This document shows positions 20,241 to 28,517 of a stretch of 64,000 nt of DNA, in pieces; within the stretch, counting starts at the first letter, position 1, and each line of letters starts with the position of its first letter. The DNA comes from Sphingopyxis sp. MWB1 (GTDB taxonomy: Bacteria > Pseudomonadota > Alphaproteobacteria > Sphingomonadales > Sphingomonadaceae): NCBI RefSeq assembly GCF_000763945.1, contig NZ_JQFJ01000005.1, positions 1-64,000 of the forward strand, in the 5' to 3' direction. A model generated the notes under the pieces. It was not told the origin of the DNA and searched no databases. It saw only the letters and a list, made by a program, of their open reading frames with translations. Position numbers and translations under genes: made by a program.

Positions 20241-21164
20241 ATGCGCTTTGACCAGATCAGCCTCGACAAGCAGGAAGGGGTCGCGCTGCTCACGCTCAAC
20301 CGTCCCGACCGGATGAACGCCTTTACCACGCAGATGATGCTCGAAATTGTCGCAGCGCTCGATGAGTGCGACGCCGATGATGCGGTGCGCGCGGTAATCT
20401 TTACCGGCGCGGGCGACCGCGCCTTTTGCGCCGGGGCCGATCTGGGCGGGGGCGCAGCGACCTTTGACTATGACAAGCGCAGCGACAAGGCGGCGATCTT
20501 GCCCGAAGGCACGGCGCCAAGCCCGGTGCGCGCGGATGGCAGCATCGATTGGTCGCACCCGCTGATCCGCGATTCAGGCGGGCGGGTATCGATGCGGATT
20601 TTCGAGGCGAAAAAGCCGGTGCTGGGGGCAATCAACGGAGCGGCGGTCGGCATTGGCGCGACGATGACGCTGCCGATGGATGCCCGGCTGGGGAGCGAGA
20701 CGGCGCGTTACGGCTTTGTCTTTGCGCGGCGCGGCATTGTGCCCGAAGCGGCGTCAAGCTGGTTCCTGCCGCGCCTTGTCGGGATCAGCCATGCGGTCGA
20801 TCTTTGCTATTCGGGACGGCTGATCGGCGCGGAGGAAGCGCGCAAAAAGGGGCTGGTGCAATCGGTTCACGCCCCCGGCACGCTGATCGACGCCGCCATC
20901 GCCAAGGCGCGCGAGATGACCGAGCATAGCGCGCCGGTGTCGGTGGCGCTGACCCGCCATATGCTGTGGCGCATGCTGGGCGCGGCCCATCCGATGAGCG
21001 CGCACCGCTGGGACAGCCGCGCCATCTTCGCGCGCGGACGCAGCCCCGATGCGGCCGAAGGGGTGACCAGCTTTCTGGAAAAGCGCCCGCCGAATTTCAC
21101 CGCCAGCGTGGCGGAGGATTATCCGTGGTTCGGGGAGTTTGAAGAAGCGCCGCCGTATAGCTAG
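20241..21164 (+). CDS. Enoyl-CoA hydratase/isomerase family protein
   Basis: This 307-residue crotonase-fold protein probably hydrates an enoyl-CoA. Visible signatures are VALLTLNRPDRMNAF near the N-terminus, FTGAGDRAFCAGADLGGGA (first oxyanion-hole region) and INGAAVGIGATMTLPMD (second oxyanion-hole region). RLGSETARYGFVFARRGIVPE follows in place of the usual catalytic glutamate region. The ATG at 20241 is chosen because AAAGGAGA precedes it by about 6 bases. It appears monocistronic, with an operator-like palindrome upstream. The precise substrate is unknown. Confidence 0.93.
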   Translation: MRFDQISLDKQEGVALLTLNRPDRMNAFTTQMMLEIVAALDECDADDAVRAVIFTGAGDRAFCAGADLGGGAATFDYDKRSDKAAILPEGTAPSPVRADGSIDWSHPLIRDSGGRVSMRIFEAKKPVLGAINGAAVGIGATMTLPMDARLGSETARYGFVFARRGIVPEAASSWFLPRLVGISHAVDLCYSGRLIGAEEARKKGLVQSVHAPGTLIDAAIAKAREMTEHSAPVSVALTRHMLWRMLGAAHPMSAHRWDSRAIFARGRSPDAAEGVTSFLEKRPPNFTASVAEDYPWFGEFEEAPPYS

Positions 21165-21206
21165 GGCGAGATTGTTGGGAGCCGACAGCCAACCGTGCCT
21201 CACCCC

Positions 21207-21297
21207 GTCGTCATTCCGGGCTTGACCCGGAAGCCCGTTTTTTCTTGCGCTCATGCGCAAATCAGCGGGCCCCCGGATCAAGTCCGGGGTGACGGGG
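21207..21297. repeat. Paired inverted repeat, CCGGACTTGATCCGG family
   Basis: CGTCATTCCGGGCTTGACCC and CCCCGGATCAAGTCCGGGGT form outward-facing arms around a small internal palindrome TTGCGCTCATGCGCAA. It lies between the convergent enoyl-CoA hydratase and DUF1801 genes and may serve as a transcriptional punctuation mark. Confidence 0.85.
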
Positions 21298-21693
21298 TTA
21301 TTGGCCCGCCTTCCTCGCCGCATTATGCGCCGCGGCGGCGCGGATCAGGGCGGTGAAGGCCTTTGCATCCAGCGCATCCCCTTCAAACAGGTCGATGGCG
21401 CGGCGGGTGTTGCCGCCGAAGCCGGCATTGAACAACCCCGCCGGATCGTCGAGCGCGGCGCCATGGGCAAAGGTGAATTTCACCTTGTCCTTATAAGTTT
21501 CGCCGGTGCAGAGCAGGCCGCGATAGTCCCAGGCGATGACGCCCAGCGGATTGCTGGGCTTGCGCCATTTGATCGCCTCCGCAACCTCGGGCTCCGCCGC
21601 GCGGATCAGGGCGCGCGCCTCAGCCAGCATCCCGCCGCGCCAGCCGCCTTTTGCAGCGATATGGTCGGTGACGGGATCATCGGCGCCGCTCAT
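21298..21693 (-). CDS. DUF1801 domain protein
   Basis: This 131-residue protein of the DUF1801 (YdhG/YjbR-like) family has the typical EAIKWRKPSNPLGVIAWDYRGLLCTGETYKDKVKFTF segment, split here by the catalytically silent fold. Its start overlaps the stop of the preceding DUF1801 gene (ATGA), so it is the last gene of the ArsR-led operon. Family function is unknown. Confidence 0.85.
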   Translation of the reverse strand: MSGADDPVTDHIAAKGGWRGGMLAEARALIRAAEPEVAEAIKWRKPSNPLGVIAWDYRGLLCTGETYKDKVKFTFAHGAALDDPAGLFNAGFGGNTRRAIDLFEGDALDAKAFTALIRAAAAHNAARKAGQ

Positions 21694-22097
21694 AATTTTT
21701 CGCCCGGAAGCGCGCTTGCCTGCCGGACCCAGTCGGCGAACTGCTCCGCGTCGAAATCATCTTCATGGATATGATAATAGCGCGTGTCGCCGCTTTTCGA
21801 GGAAACGGGCGGGATGGGCTTTAGCGACTGGCCGCGAAAGAAAGTGATCTTTATATATTTGTCGAAGCAATGATAGCTGAGGAACCAACCTTCGCCTTCG
21901 CGGCCATAGAAGGGCGAATTCCATTTCACCGCCTTGGCCACCCCCGGAATTTCGCGCGCGATGATCGCGTCAATCAGTGCGCCAATGGGGCTTTTCCAGC
22001 CCGGCATGGCGGCAATATAGGCCTGCACCGGGCCATCCCCCTCGCCCTTCGGGATTTGGGGATTGCCGCCCGAAAGCAATGTCGGTGTCTTGCTCAT
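21690..22097 (-). CDS. DUF1801 domain protein
   Basis: This second 135-residue DUF1801 protein has AVKWNSPFYGREGEGWFLSY and YIKITFFRGQSL as its core, followed by an acidic HIHEDDFDAEQFADWV tail. It is a distant paralogue of the next gene, with which it is translationally coupled. Similar proteins frequently accompany SRPBCC and ArsR genes in one operon, as here. No biochemical role is established. Confidence 0.85.
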   Translation of the reverse strand: MSKTPTLLSGGNPQIPKGEGDGPVQAYIAAMPGWKSPIGALIDAIIAREIPGVAKAVKWNSPFYGREGEGWFLSYHCFDKYIKITFFRGQSLKPIPPVSSKSGDTRYYHIHEDDFDAEQFADWVRQASALPGEKL

Positions 22098-22100
22098 GGC

Positions 22101-22316
22101 TCACTCCGCCGCGCGCCGACGGCGCATCGCATAGGGCTGAAAGAAAAGGTAAAGGCCGCTGGCCATGAGCAGGAAAAGCGGTGCGAGAGGAACAAGAAAC
22201 AACCATTGCGGCGGCTTAATGCCAAAGCCCTGCACCGCAAAAAGCATGATCACCAGCAAGGTGAAGGCCATCGACAGCCAGCGGTGAAACTGGCGAATCC
22301 CGTGCGAGATTTTCAT
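22101..22316 (-). CDS. Small two-helix membrane protein
   Basis: This 71-residue protein has two hydrophobic stretches (WLSMAFTLLVIMLFAVQGFG and WLFLVPLAPLFLLMASGLYL) and a basic C-terminus MRRRRAAE. It lies in the ArsR operon between the SRPBCC and DUF1801 genes. I do not recognise a named family. Confidence 0.75.
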   Translation of the reverse strand: MKISHGIRQFHRWLSMAFTLLVIMLFAVQGFGIKPPQWLFLVPLAPLFLLMASGLYLFFQPYAMRRRRAAE

Positions 22317-22342
22317 TCGTCCTCTTTCCTTTCCCTAAGCAA

Positions 22343-22753
22343 TCAGTCGATGCGCGTCAGCAAGCCGCCCAACGCCTTCAGGAAACGGGGCCAGCCAGCC
22401 TTTGCGCCATGATAGGCAAGCTGGTTTTCGGGCGCGAATCCTGTCTGTTCCATTCTCAGATGGGTTCCGCCTTCGGTCGGCGTCAGCGTCCAGGTGACGA
22501 TGCTGTCGAGTCCCTTACCCGCCCAGCTATAGCAAAGCCGGTGCGGGGGATCGGCCTCCAGCACCTCGCAATCGACATGGCCCCAATCGGCACCAAAGCT
22601 GAAACGGTGCCCCGGTGTCGCAGCGACATCGCCCGCCATCAGCCATTCGGCGACCAGATGCGGCTGCGTCAGCGCGCGCCACAATTTCTCGGGCGGATGC
22701 GGAAACTGCCGTTCGACGACGACCCGCCGCTGTTCAGGGACCGCGCCGCTCAT
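22343..22753 (-). CDS. SRPBCC (AHSA1-like) domain protein
   Basis: This 136-residue protein of the activator-of-Hsp90-like START superfamily has VVVERQFPHPPEKLWRALTQ at the N-terminus and a ligand-binding cavity fold (WTLTPTEGGTHLRMEQTGF). These proteins often sit next to ArsR regulators, and the pair starts with a 4-bp overlap here. The ligand is unknown. Confidence 0.9.
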   Translation of the reverse strand: MSGAVPEQRRVVVERQFPHPPEKLWRALTQPHLVAEWLMAGDVAATPGHRFSFGADWGHVDCEVLEADPPHRLCYSWAGKGLDSIVTWTLTPTEGGTHLRMEQTGFAPENQLAYHGAKAGWPRFLKALGGLLTRID

Positions 22754-23076
22754 TGATCCATCCGGTTCAGGAGATCATCCAGCCCGTCGAAACGGCTTTC
22801 CCAAAAAGCCTCCATCCGCCGCGTCCAATCGGTGAGCGGGGCCAGCGCCTCGCGCTGCGCGGTATAATGGGTCTGGCGCCCCTCGACGCGCGGCACGACC
22901 AGCCCCGCCATTTTGAGAATGGCGAGATGCTTGGAAACGGCGGGCTGCGATATGCCCGCCTGATCGGTCAGCGCGCCCACGCTCGCCGCGCCCTCCTCGC
23001 ACAGCCGCTCGAACAGCGCGCGCCGGGTCGGATCGGACAGCGCCTTGAAAAGCAGGTCGGGAGCAGCTTGCGTCAA
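22750..23076 (-). CDS. ArsR family transcriptional regulator
   Basis: This 108-residue winged-helix repressor has the HTH ASVGALTDQAGISQPAVSKHLAILKMAGLV and a DPTRRALFERLCEEG motif. No metal-binding CxC is visible, so it is probably of the non-metal ArsR type that accompanies SRPBCC genes. The start is a TTG at 23076, supported by GGAGG 7 bases before it. The Shine-Dalgarno sequence lies in the loop and the start codon in the stem of a 14-bp inverted repeat. A separate palindrome lies just upstream. Autoregulation is likely. Confidence 0.92.
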   Translation of the reverse strand: MTQAAPDLLFKALSDPTRRALFERLCEEGAASVGALTDQAGISQPAVSKHLAILKMAGLVVPRVEGRQTHYTAQREALAPLTDWTRRMEAFWESRFDGLDDLLNRMDQ

Positions 23077-23106
23077 TTCATAACCTCCGGGCTATGAATT
23101 GACGCA
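23069..23106 (-). promoter_or_regulatory. 14-bp perfect inverted repeat over ArsR start codon
   Basis: TGCGTCAATTCATA and TATGAATTGACGCA are perfect complements separated by 10 bases (ACCTCCGGGC) that carry the Shine-Dalgarno sequence. In mRNA this would be a strong hairpin with GGAGG in the loop and the TTG start in the 3' arm. As DNA it could also be an operator. Confidence 0.8.
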
Positions 23107-23122
23107 TAACTATTTAGTTATG
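23105..23122. promoter_or_regulatory. Palindromic operator CATAACTATTTAGTTATG
   Basis: Perfect 8-bp arms around TT form a typical ArsR-type site, immediately upstream of the hairpin and 29 bases before the ArsR start. It is likely the autoregulatory operator. Confidence 0.7.
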
Positions 23123-23128
23123 AATGAG

Positions 23129-24760
23129 TCAAGTCACCTCATAGGCGCGGGCACCATGGGCAACGCTCATGCTGTGCGAGCCCGAGAGCGCGGGGTCATG
23201 CGTGCGGATGGTGGCGACATTGTGCCAGCTTGCTGTCATCCGGTCGCGCGTCAGCTTGACCGTGACATATCCGCGATCCTGTGTGTTCGCCCATTGCAAC
23301 TGCGGCGAGGAAGCGCGGAGCGCGCTGGTGCGGACGCTGTCCGAAATGTCGGGCGTATAGGCATCAAAGCCGGGCGAGGTAACGCTGTGTCCGCCGACCT
23401 CGACGCCCGCCGGGCGGCCATCATGCTGCAGGTTGAACGCCCAGGCATTGTGGCTGTCGCCCGCGAGCGAGACGAAATTGGCGCCTGCGCTCTGCGCCGC
23501 GCCGAGCAGCCGCTCGCGCGCCGCAGGATAGCCGTCCCAGCTATCCATGTTGAGCGGCAGCCCGGCTTTCGCCGCAAGCTGTGACACTTCGATACGGCGG
23601 CGGACATAGTCGGGCTGATCAGCGCCGAACCAGTTGCGCGATTCGGGCGGGCTGAACAGCGACCCCATCAATACCTGCTGCGCGCAAATCTGCCAGCGGG
23701 TCCCCGATTGGACCGAGGCGGCGAGCGCATCGAGCAGCCATTTTTCCTGTTGCTGCCCCAAAAGCTGGCGGGCGGGGTCGCGATATTCGCTGTCGGCAAA
23801 GGCGCGCAGCGTCGCGGCGACATCGCCCTTGTCCTTTAATATGTCGCCGAGTTCAAAGGGCTTGGCGCGCCCCGAAATGCGCGTTTCGGGAAGGAAGATG
23901 GTGGCCAGGTCACCCAGTTGATACTGACGCCAGCGCTGATCCGACACGGGCATCCATTCGCGATAGGCGCGTTCGGCCACCGCGCGGCGGTCGGCCCATT
24001 CGCCCTCCCCCTCATTGTGATTTTGCGCGCCGTCGGTCCACGCATCATTGGTGAATTCATGGTCATCCCATTGCGAAATGACCGGGAAAAGCTGGTGCAG
24101 CCGCTGCAGATCGGGATCGCTGCGATAGGCGGCATAGCGCAAGCGGTAATCGGCGAGCGCGACAATCTCGTGGCTCGGCTGGATCAGCCGGCCGGGAAGC
24201 GCCTGCGCCGCGGAGGGATAATTGCCTACGGGATATTCATAAAGATAATCGCCGACATGGACCGCAAGGTCGATATCCTGCCGCGCGGCGGCATGGCCAT
24301 AGGCGTTGAACCAGCCAAAAGGCAGGTTCGAGCAGGAGAAAAGCGCGAGGGTGAAATGATCCACCCGGCCCGCTGGCAGGGTGCGGGTGCGCCCCGTGAC
24401 CGATTTCGTCCCATCCGGCGCGATGAAACGGTAAAAATACCAGCGCCCCGGCGAAAGGCCGTCCACGACGATCTTGGCAATATGGTCGCGCGCGCGCGCC
24501 GCGGTCACCTGTCCCCCGGCGAGGATCTTCGCAAAATCGGGTGTGTCGGAAAGCTCGACATCAAGCAGGGCATCGGATGACGCGGCATAGCGCGTCCACA
24601 AAAGGACGCTGTCTGTCCCTGGTTCGCCGCTCGCCACGCCATGGGTAAAGCCGCCCGCCATCATCGCGCGCGCGGCGCCGGGAAGCGACAAAGCCGCTAG
24701 GCCCCCGGTCCCCAATTGAATCAAGAGGCGGCGGTCGATCTGGTTCCAAAGCTGATGCAT
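23129..24760 (-). CDS. PhoD-like alkaline phosphatase (Tat-exported)
   Basis: This 543-residue metallophosphatase of the PhoD family probably releases phosphate from mono- or diesters in the periplasm. A Tat-type leader is visible (DRRLLIQLGTGGLAALSLPGAARA). An N-terminal Fn3-like domain with FTHGVASGEPGTDSVLLWTR is followed by a calcineurin-like core: LFSCSN, VHVGDYLYEY, QWDDHEFTND, LAGDSHNAWAFNL. The Met at 24760 is preferred, as the upstream ten codons add nothing. It reads toward the ArsR operon with a 52-bp gap. Confidence 0.93.
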   Translation of the reverse strand: MHQLWNQIDRRLLIQLGTGGLAALSLPGAARAMMAGGFTHGVASGEPGTDSVLLWTRYAASSDALLDVELSDTPDFAKILAGGQVTAARARDHIAKIVVDGLSPGRWYFYRFIAPDGTKSVTGRTRTLPAGRVDHFTLALFSCSNLPFGWFNAYGHAAARQDIDLAVHVGDYLYEYPVGNYPSAAQALPGRLIQPSHEIVALADYRLRYAAYRSDPDLQRLHQLFPVISQWDDHEFTNDAWTDGAQNHNEGEGEWADRRAVAERAYREWMPVSDQRWRQYQLGDLATIFLPETRISGRAKPFELGDILKDKGDVAATLRAFADSEYRDPARQLLGQQQEKWLLDALAASVQSGTRWQICAQQVLMGSLFSPPESRNWFGADQPDYVRRRIEVSQLAAKAGLPLNMDSWDGYPAARERLLGAAQSAGANFVSLAGDSHNAWAFNLQHDGRPAGVEVGGHSVTSPGFDAYTPDISDSVRTSALRASSPQLQWANTQDRGYVTVKLTRDRMTASWHNVATIRTHDPALSGSHSMSVAHGARAYEVT

Positions 24761-24817
24761 CGCGATTCCCTTTGCTGTTTCGCGAGGCACATGCCCCCAC
24801 TTTGTTACGCTTTTGCG

Positions 24818-25939
24818 CTACGCCGCCACCCCCATGCCCAGCAGGATCAGCAAAAAGGTGATTGCAGCGAAGAGACTGAAATAAAGCAGCAAATTCATCC
24901 GCACAAAGGCGCCGAAACGCGACGAACGATAGGCGCCGCGAAGTTGCCGATACATGTGAAAGGGGATGTACATAATCGCCAGCGCAGTCGCCGCCTGCCC
25001 AAAAATCGTCAGATTGACGAGGCGGACGGCGACGAACAGCAGCAGCACGAAACTGATCGAATAGGTCACAAAGACAAAATGATCATAAGTGTGGAAGCGG
25101 CGGCTGAACGGATAAAGCATCCACATGAAGGGCAGCGAGAGCGGGATCAGCGCCCACGCGAATTTATACGCATTCGCCTGAAGTTTATAAATGACCAGTC
25201 CGGGGTTCGCGACGCCCTTTTTGAGGCTTTTGTCGATAAAGGGGATTCCGGTATCCACCTTGGTCCGGGACAGGAATTCCGCGCCGGTTAAAATCTGGGC
25301 GGTGGGATCGTCGAGCACCGGCGGCCCCTTGTCGCGTTCCTCGTCGCTCATCGAGGGGACCATGCCCAGATAGTCCGCGCTTTTATGAAGGGTGGCGCGT
25401 CGTTCGACCAGCGCATCGCGCTCCGCCGGTGGCACGCCGGTCGCGGCGAGCCGTTTGTCGATGCGGTCAATCGCTTCCTCAAAACTGGACGTCAGGGCAT
25501 TGCTGCGTGTCTGTTCCGCCGCCGCGCGCGCGATCTGTTCGCCGATGCCGCCCCCCGGGCCAACCATCGCGAGGACGATATAGGTGAGGAAGACCGCGAA
25601 CAGAAACAGAGCCAGCGGCGAAATAAACCGCGCGCGCTCGCCATGAATATAACGGCGCGTCAAATCCCCCGGTCGCCATGCAAGCAGCGGGAGCGTGTTC
25701 CAGATTTTTCCTTCGAAATGGAAAATGGCGTGAACGAGATCATGGCCGATGGCGCTGAAGCTGCGATGAAGATCGGCCTTTTGCCCGCAATAATGGCAAT
25801 GCGGACCGGTAAGCAATGTCCCGCAATTGAGGCAGCGTCCGCCCGGCCGCGCGCGGCCCTCCCCATGTCCGGCCTCGACCGCCCGGCCCGCAAGGCCCGC
25901 GGTCACCGCCGCCCCCACTGCTTCGATATCCCCGTTCAT
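24818..25939 (-). CDS. DUF3667 domain membrane protein
   Basis: This 373-residue protein starts with a Gly/Ala-rich stretch and a CxxC...CxxC zinc-ribbon-like motif (CLNCGTLLTGPHCHYCGQ). Next is the DUF3667 segment (FEGKIWNTLPLLAWRPGDLTRRYIHGERARFISPLALFLF, discontinuous), then several transmembrane helices. A cytoplasmic charged loop of about 100 residues lies in the middle. The function of the family is unknown. It is transcribed divergently from proA. Confidence 0.88.
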   Translation of the reverse strand: MNGDIEAVGAAVTAGLAGRAVEAGHGEGRARPGGRCLNCGTLLTGPHCHYCGQKADLHRSFSAIGHDLVHAIFHFEGKIWNTLPLLAWRPGDLTRRYIHGERARFISPLALFLFAVFLTYIVLAMVGPGGGIGEQIARAAAEQTRSNALTSSFEEAIDRIDKRLAATGVPPAERDALVERRATLHKSADYLGMVPSMSDEERDKGPPVLDDPTAQILTGAEFLSRTKVDTGIPFIDKSLKKGVANPGLVIYKLQANAYKFAWALIPLSLPFMWMLYPFSRRFHTYDHFVFVTYSISFVLLLFVAVRLVNLTIFGQAATALAIMYIPFHMYRQLRGAYRSSRFGAFVRMNLLLYFSLFAAITFLLILLGMGVAA

Positions 25940-26016
25940 GTGCCTTGCCTAATCCTGTCGGAAGGACCGCGCAACGGGACTTTCACCGCGCGGGCAAAGC
26001 ATGATAGGGCGCAGCC

Positions 26017-27297
26017 ATGAACGCCGACCACCCGAACCCCATGCCCCTTGATGCCGACGCCCTGATCGCTGAGATGGGCGCGCGGGCACGCGCATCCGCC
26101 AAGCGGCTGGCCGTCACATCGACCGAGGAAAAGGCCGCCGCGCTGCGCGCCGCTGCACGCCAGCTTCGGACGCGGAGCGCGGATATATTGGCGGCCAATG
26201 GGCGCGACATGACGGCAGGCGAAAGCGGCGGACTGACCCCCGCAATGCTCGACCGGCTGCGGCTCGACGAAGCGCGACTGGGCGCTATTGCCGATGCGGT
26301 TGAGGCGGTCGCCGCCCTGCCCGACCCGGTCGGCGCCGAAATCGACCGCAGCGGACGTCCCAACGGGCTGGCGCTCAGCCGGGTGCGCGTGCCGCTGGGG
26401 GTGATCGGCATCATCTATGAAAGCCGCCCCAATGTGACCGCTGACGCTGCCGCGCTGGGCATCATGTCGGGCAATGCCGTCATCCTGCGCGGGGGCAGCG
26501 AGGCGGTGCATTCGAACCGCGCCATTCACGCCGCGCTTGCCGCGGGGATGGCCGAAAGCGGACTGCCCGCCGATGCCGTCCAGCTTGTCCCCACGCAGGA
26601 CCGCGCCGCAGTCGGCGCGCTGCTGCGCGCGCAGGGGCTGGTCGATATTATCATCCCGCGTGGCGGCAAGGGGCTGGTCGCACGGGTGCAGGATGAAGCG
26701 CGGGTGCCCGTGCTCGCTCATCTCGACGGCATTTGCCACACCTATATCGACGGGGCGGCGGAACCGGACACGGCGGTCGAGCTGGCGGTCAATGCCAAGA
26801 TGCGGCGCACCGGCATTTGCGGGGCTACCGAGACGATTCTGATCGACCGCGCCTATCCGGAACCCGCGGCCATCATCGACGCACTGATCACCGCAGGATG
26901 CGAAGTGCGCGGCGATGCGGCGATTGCGGCGCTGAGCCCGCATGTCTCCCCCGCCGATGCGAGCGACTGGGACAGCGAATATCTCGACGCCATTGTGTCC
27001 ATCGCCATGGTCAACGGGGTGGACGGGGCGCTGGCCCATATCGACCGCCACTCCAGCCGCCATACGGACGCCATCGTCACCGAAGATGTCACGGTCGCCG
27101 CCCGGTTCCTGAGCGAAGTCGACAGCGCCATCGTCATGCACAATGCCTCCACCCAATTTGCCGACGGCGGCGAATTCGGCTTGGGCGCCGAAATCGGCAT
27201 CGCCACCGGACGGCTGCACGCGCGCGGACCGGTCGCGCTGGAAGGGCTCACCACCTATAAATGGCTGGTGCGCGGAAGTGGCCAGACGCGCACTTGA
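26017..27297 (+). CDS. proA: Glutamate-5-semialdehyde dehydrogenase
   Basis: ProA reduces gamma-glutamyl phosphate to glutamate semialdehyde in proline synthesis. The 426-residue length is normal. Signatures include VPLGVIGIIYESRPNVTADA, GNAVILRGGSEAVHSN and the catalytic cysteine segment AKMRRTGICGATET. It heads a plus-strand operon continuing to nadD, rsfS and rlmH. A toxin-antitoxin pair is inserted directly after it. Confidence 0.97.
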   Translation: MNADHPNPMPLDADALIAEMGARARASAKRLAVTSTEEKAAALRAAARQLRTRSADILAANGRDMTAGESGGLTPAMLDRLRLDEARLGAIADAVEAVAALPDPVGAEIDRSGRPNGLALSRVRVPLGVIGIIYESRPNVTADAAALGIMSGNAVILRGGSEAVHSNRAIHAALAAGMAESGLPADAVQLVPTQDRAAVGALLRAQGLVDIIIPRGGKGLVARVQDEARVPVLAHLDGICHTYIDGAAEPDTAVELAVNAKMRRTGICGATETILIDRAYPEPAAIIDALITAGCEVRGDAAIAALSPHVSPADASDWDSEYLDAIVSIAMVNGVDGALAHIDRHSSRHTDAIVTEDVTVAARFLSEVDSAIVMHNASTQFADGGEFGLGAEIGIATGRLHARGPVALEGLTTYKWLVRGSGQTRT

Positions 27298-27298
27298 A

Positions 27299-27316
27299 TC
27301 ATTTGTATACAAATGA
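27299..27316. promoter_or_regulatory. Perfect 18-bp palindrome before the antitoxin gene
   Basis: TCATTTGTATACAAATGA lies between the proA stop and the antitoxin start. It is the probable operator for ribbon-helix-helix autoregulation of the toxin-antitoxin genes. It is AT-rich in contrast to its surroundings. Confidence 0.85.
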
Positions 27317-27319
27317 TAC

Positions 27320-27592
27320 ATGCAGGGAATGACGAAGCATTCCGTTATTTCTGCGCGCATCGACGCGGAGACGCTTGAACTGGTTGACAAGATTGTTGCC
27401 GAGCAGGGGCGCAGCCGCGCGTGGTTTGTTGCGCAGGCCGTTCGGCACGCCGCGGAACAGGAAGCCCGTTTTGCCGCGTTCATCCAGGAGGGCCGCGACG
27501 ATATCGCTGCGGGCCGGGTCGTCGATCATGCGGATGTGCTGAAAATGATGGACGATATGATTGCTGGCCATGAGGCCCGATGCCCTCAGTAA
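27320..27592 (+). CDS. Ribbon-helix-helix antitoxin (ParD/CopG-like)
   Basis: This 90-residue protein has an N-terminal RHH domain (HSVISARIDAETLELVDKIVAEQGRSRAWFVAQAV, split after 20) and an acidic C-terminus that would bind the toxin. It overlaps the toxin gene by 13 bp. Either the ATG at 27320 or that at 27329 could be used. It is expected to repress its own promoter through the palindrome just upstream. Confidence 0.88.
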   Translation: MQGMTKHSVISARIDAETLELVDKIVAEQGRSRAWFVAQAVRHAAEQEARFAAFIQEGRDDIAAGRVVDHADVLKMMDDMIAGHEARCPQ

Positions 27593-27867
27593 TCTGGTCC
27601 GAAAAGGCCGTGGCCGATCTGGTTGCGCTCAACGACTGGCTCACCCGATATCGGGAGCCACAGGAGGCCACCAAATCCATCAAGGCGATCCGCGATCAAC
27701 TCGCCAATCTGAGCGAATTTCCTGCTGCGGGGTCACCGATCCACGGTGGCACCCGCAAACTGCTGATCAAGAACCACCCCTTTGTCCTTTTATATGAAAT
27801 GGCAGATGGCAGGCTTATGGTCATTCGCCTCGTACACAATCGCAGCGACTGGCAGTCGCTGCTGTGA
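27580..27867 (+). CDS. RelE/ParE family toxin
   Basis: This 95-residue type II toxin has the family layout: VIWSEKAVADLVALNDWLTRY, the LANLSEFPAAGSPIHGGTRKLLI loop (split) and a closing VLLYEMADGRLMVIRLVHNRSDW. ParE members poison gyrase and RelE members cut mRNA; the sequence fits ParE slightly better. Its stop overlaps the nadD start (GTGA), so the module is fused into the operon. Confidence 0.88.
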   Translation: MPSVIWSEKAVADLVALNDWLTRYREPQEATKSIKAIRDQLANLSEFPAAGSPIHGGTRKLLIKNHPFVLLYEMADGRLMVIRLVHNRSDWQSLL

Positions 27868-28517
27868 TCCCCACCGGCCTTCTTGGCGGCAGCTTTAATC
27901 CCGCGCATGGCGGACATCGCGCGATCAGCCTTGATGCGATCAAGGCGCTGGAGCTCGACGAGCTCTGGTGGCTGGTATCCCCCGGCAACCCGCTGAAGCC
28001 CAGGGCGGGAATGGCGCCGCTGCCCGCGCGGCTGGCGTCGGCGCACCGCATGGCGCGCCGCTCCCCTATACGCGCAACCGCGATCGAGGCCGAGCTGGGG
28101 ACGCGCTATACCGTCGATACGCTGCGGCGGCTGGTGCGCCGTTATCCGAATCGGCGCTTTATCTGGATCATGGGCGCCGACAATCTGGTTCAACTGCCCC
28201 GCTGGCGCGATTGGCGGGAAATCGCGCGATTGATGCCGATTGCGGTTATCGCCCGTCCGGGCTATAATGGCCGCACCCATGCCGCAGAGGCCATGGGCTG
28301 GCTGCGGCGCTTTGTCCGGCCCGCGGACCAGAAAGGTCAATGGACAGACTGGAGACCGCCTGCCCTCGTGTTTTTGCGTTTTTCGCCCGATGTGCGATCC
28401 GCAACCGCCATACGGCAGGCCAACCCCCGCTGGTTCGAACGCTATGCAGGCCGCGCACTGCGCGACCCGCTGACGCATTCGCGGCTGGCACCATCGTTTA
28501 GGAAAGGACGCATTTGA
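27864..28517 (+). CDS. nadD: Nicotinate-nucleotide adenylyltransferase
   Basis: NadD makes deamido-NAD from NaMN and ATP. The 217-residue protein opens with TGLLGGSFNPAHGGHRAISLDA, carrying the nucleotidyltransferase GxFxPxHxGH signature. It later has FIWIMGADNLVQLPRWRDW and the ISSTxxR-equivalent SATAIRQANPRW. It begins at GTG overlapping the toxin stop and is coupled to rsfS downstream (TTGA overlap). Confidence 0.95.
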   Translation: MIPTGLLGGSFNPAHGGHRAISLDAIKALELDELWWLVSPGNPLKPRAGMAPLPARLASAHRMARRSPIRATAIEAELGTRYTVDTLRRLVRRYPNRRFIWIMGADNLVQLPRWRDWREIARLMPIAVIARPGYNGRTHAAEAMGWLRRFVRPADQKGQWTDWRPPALVFLRFSPDVRSATAIRQANPRWFERYAGRALRDPLTHSRLAPSFRKGRI

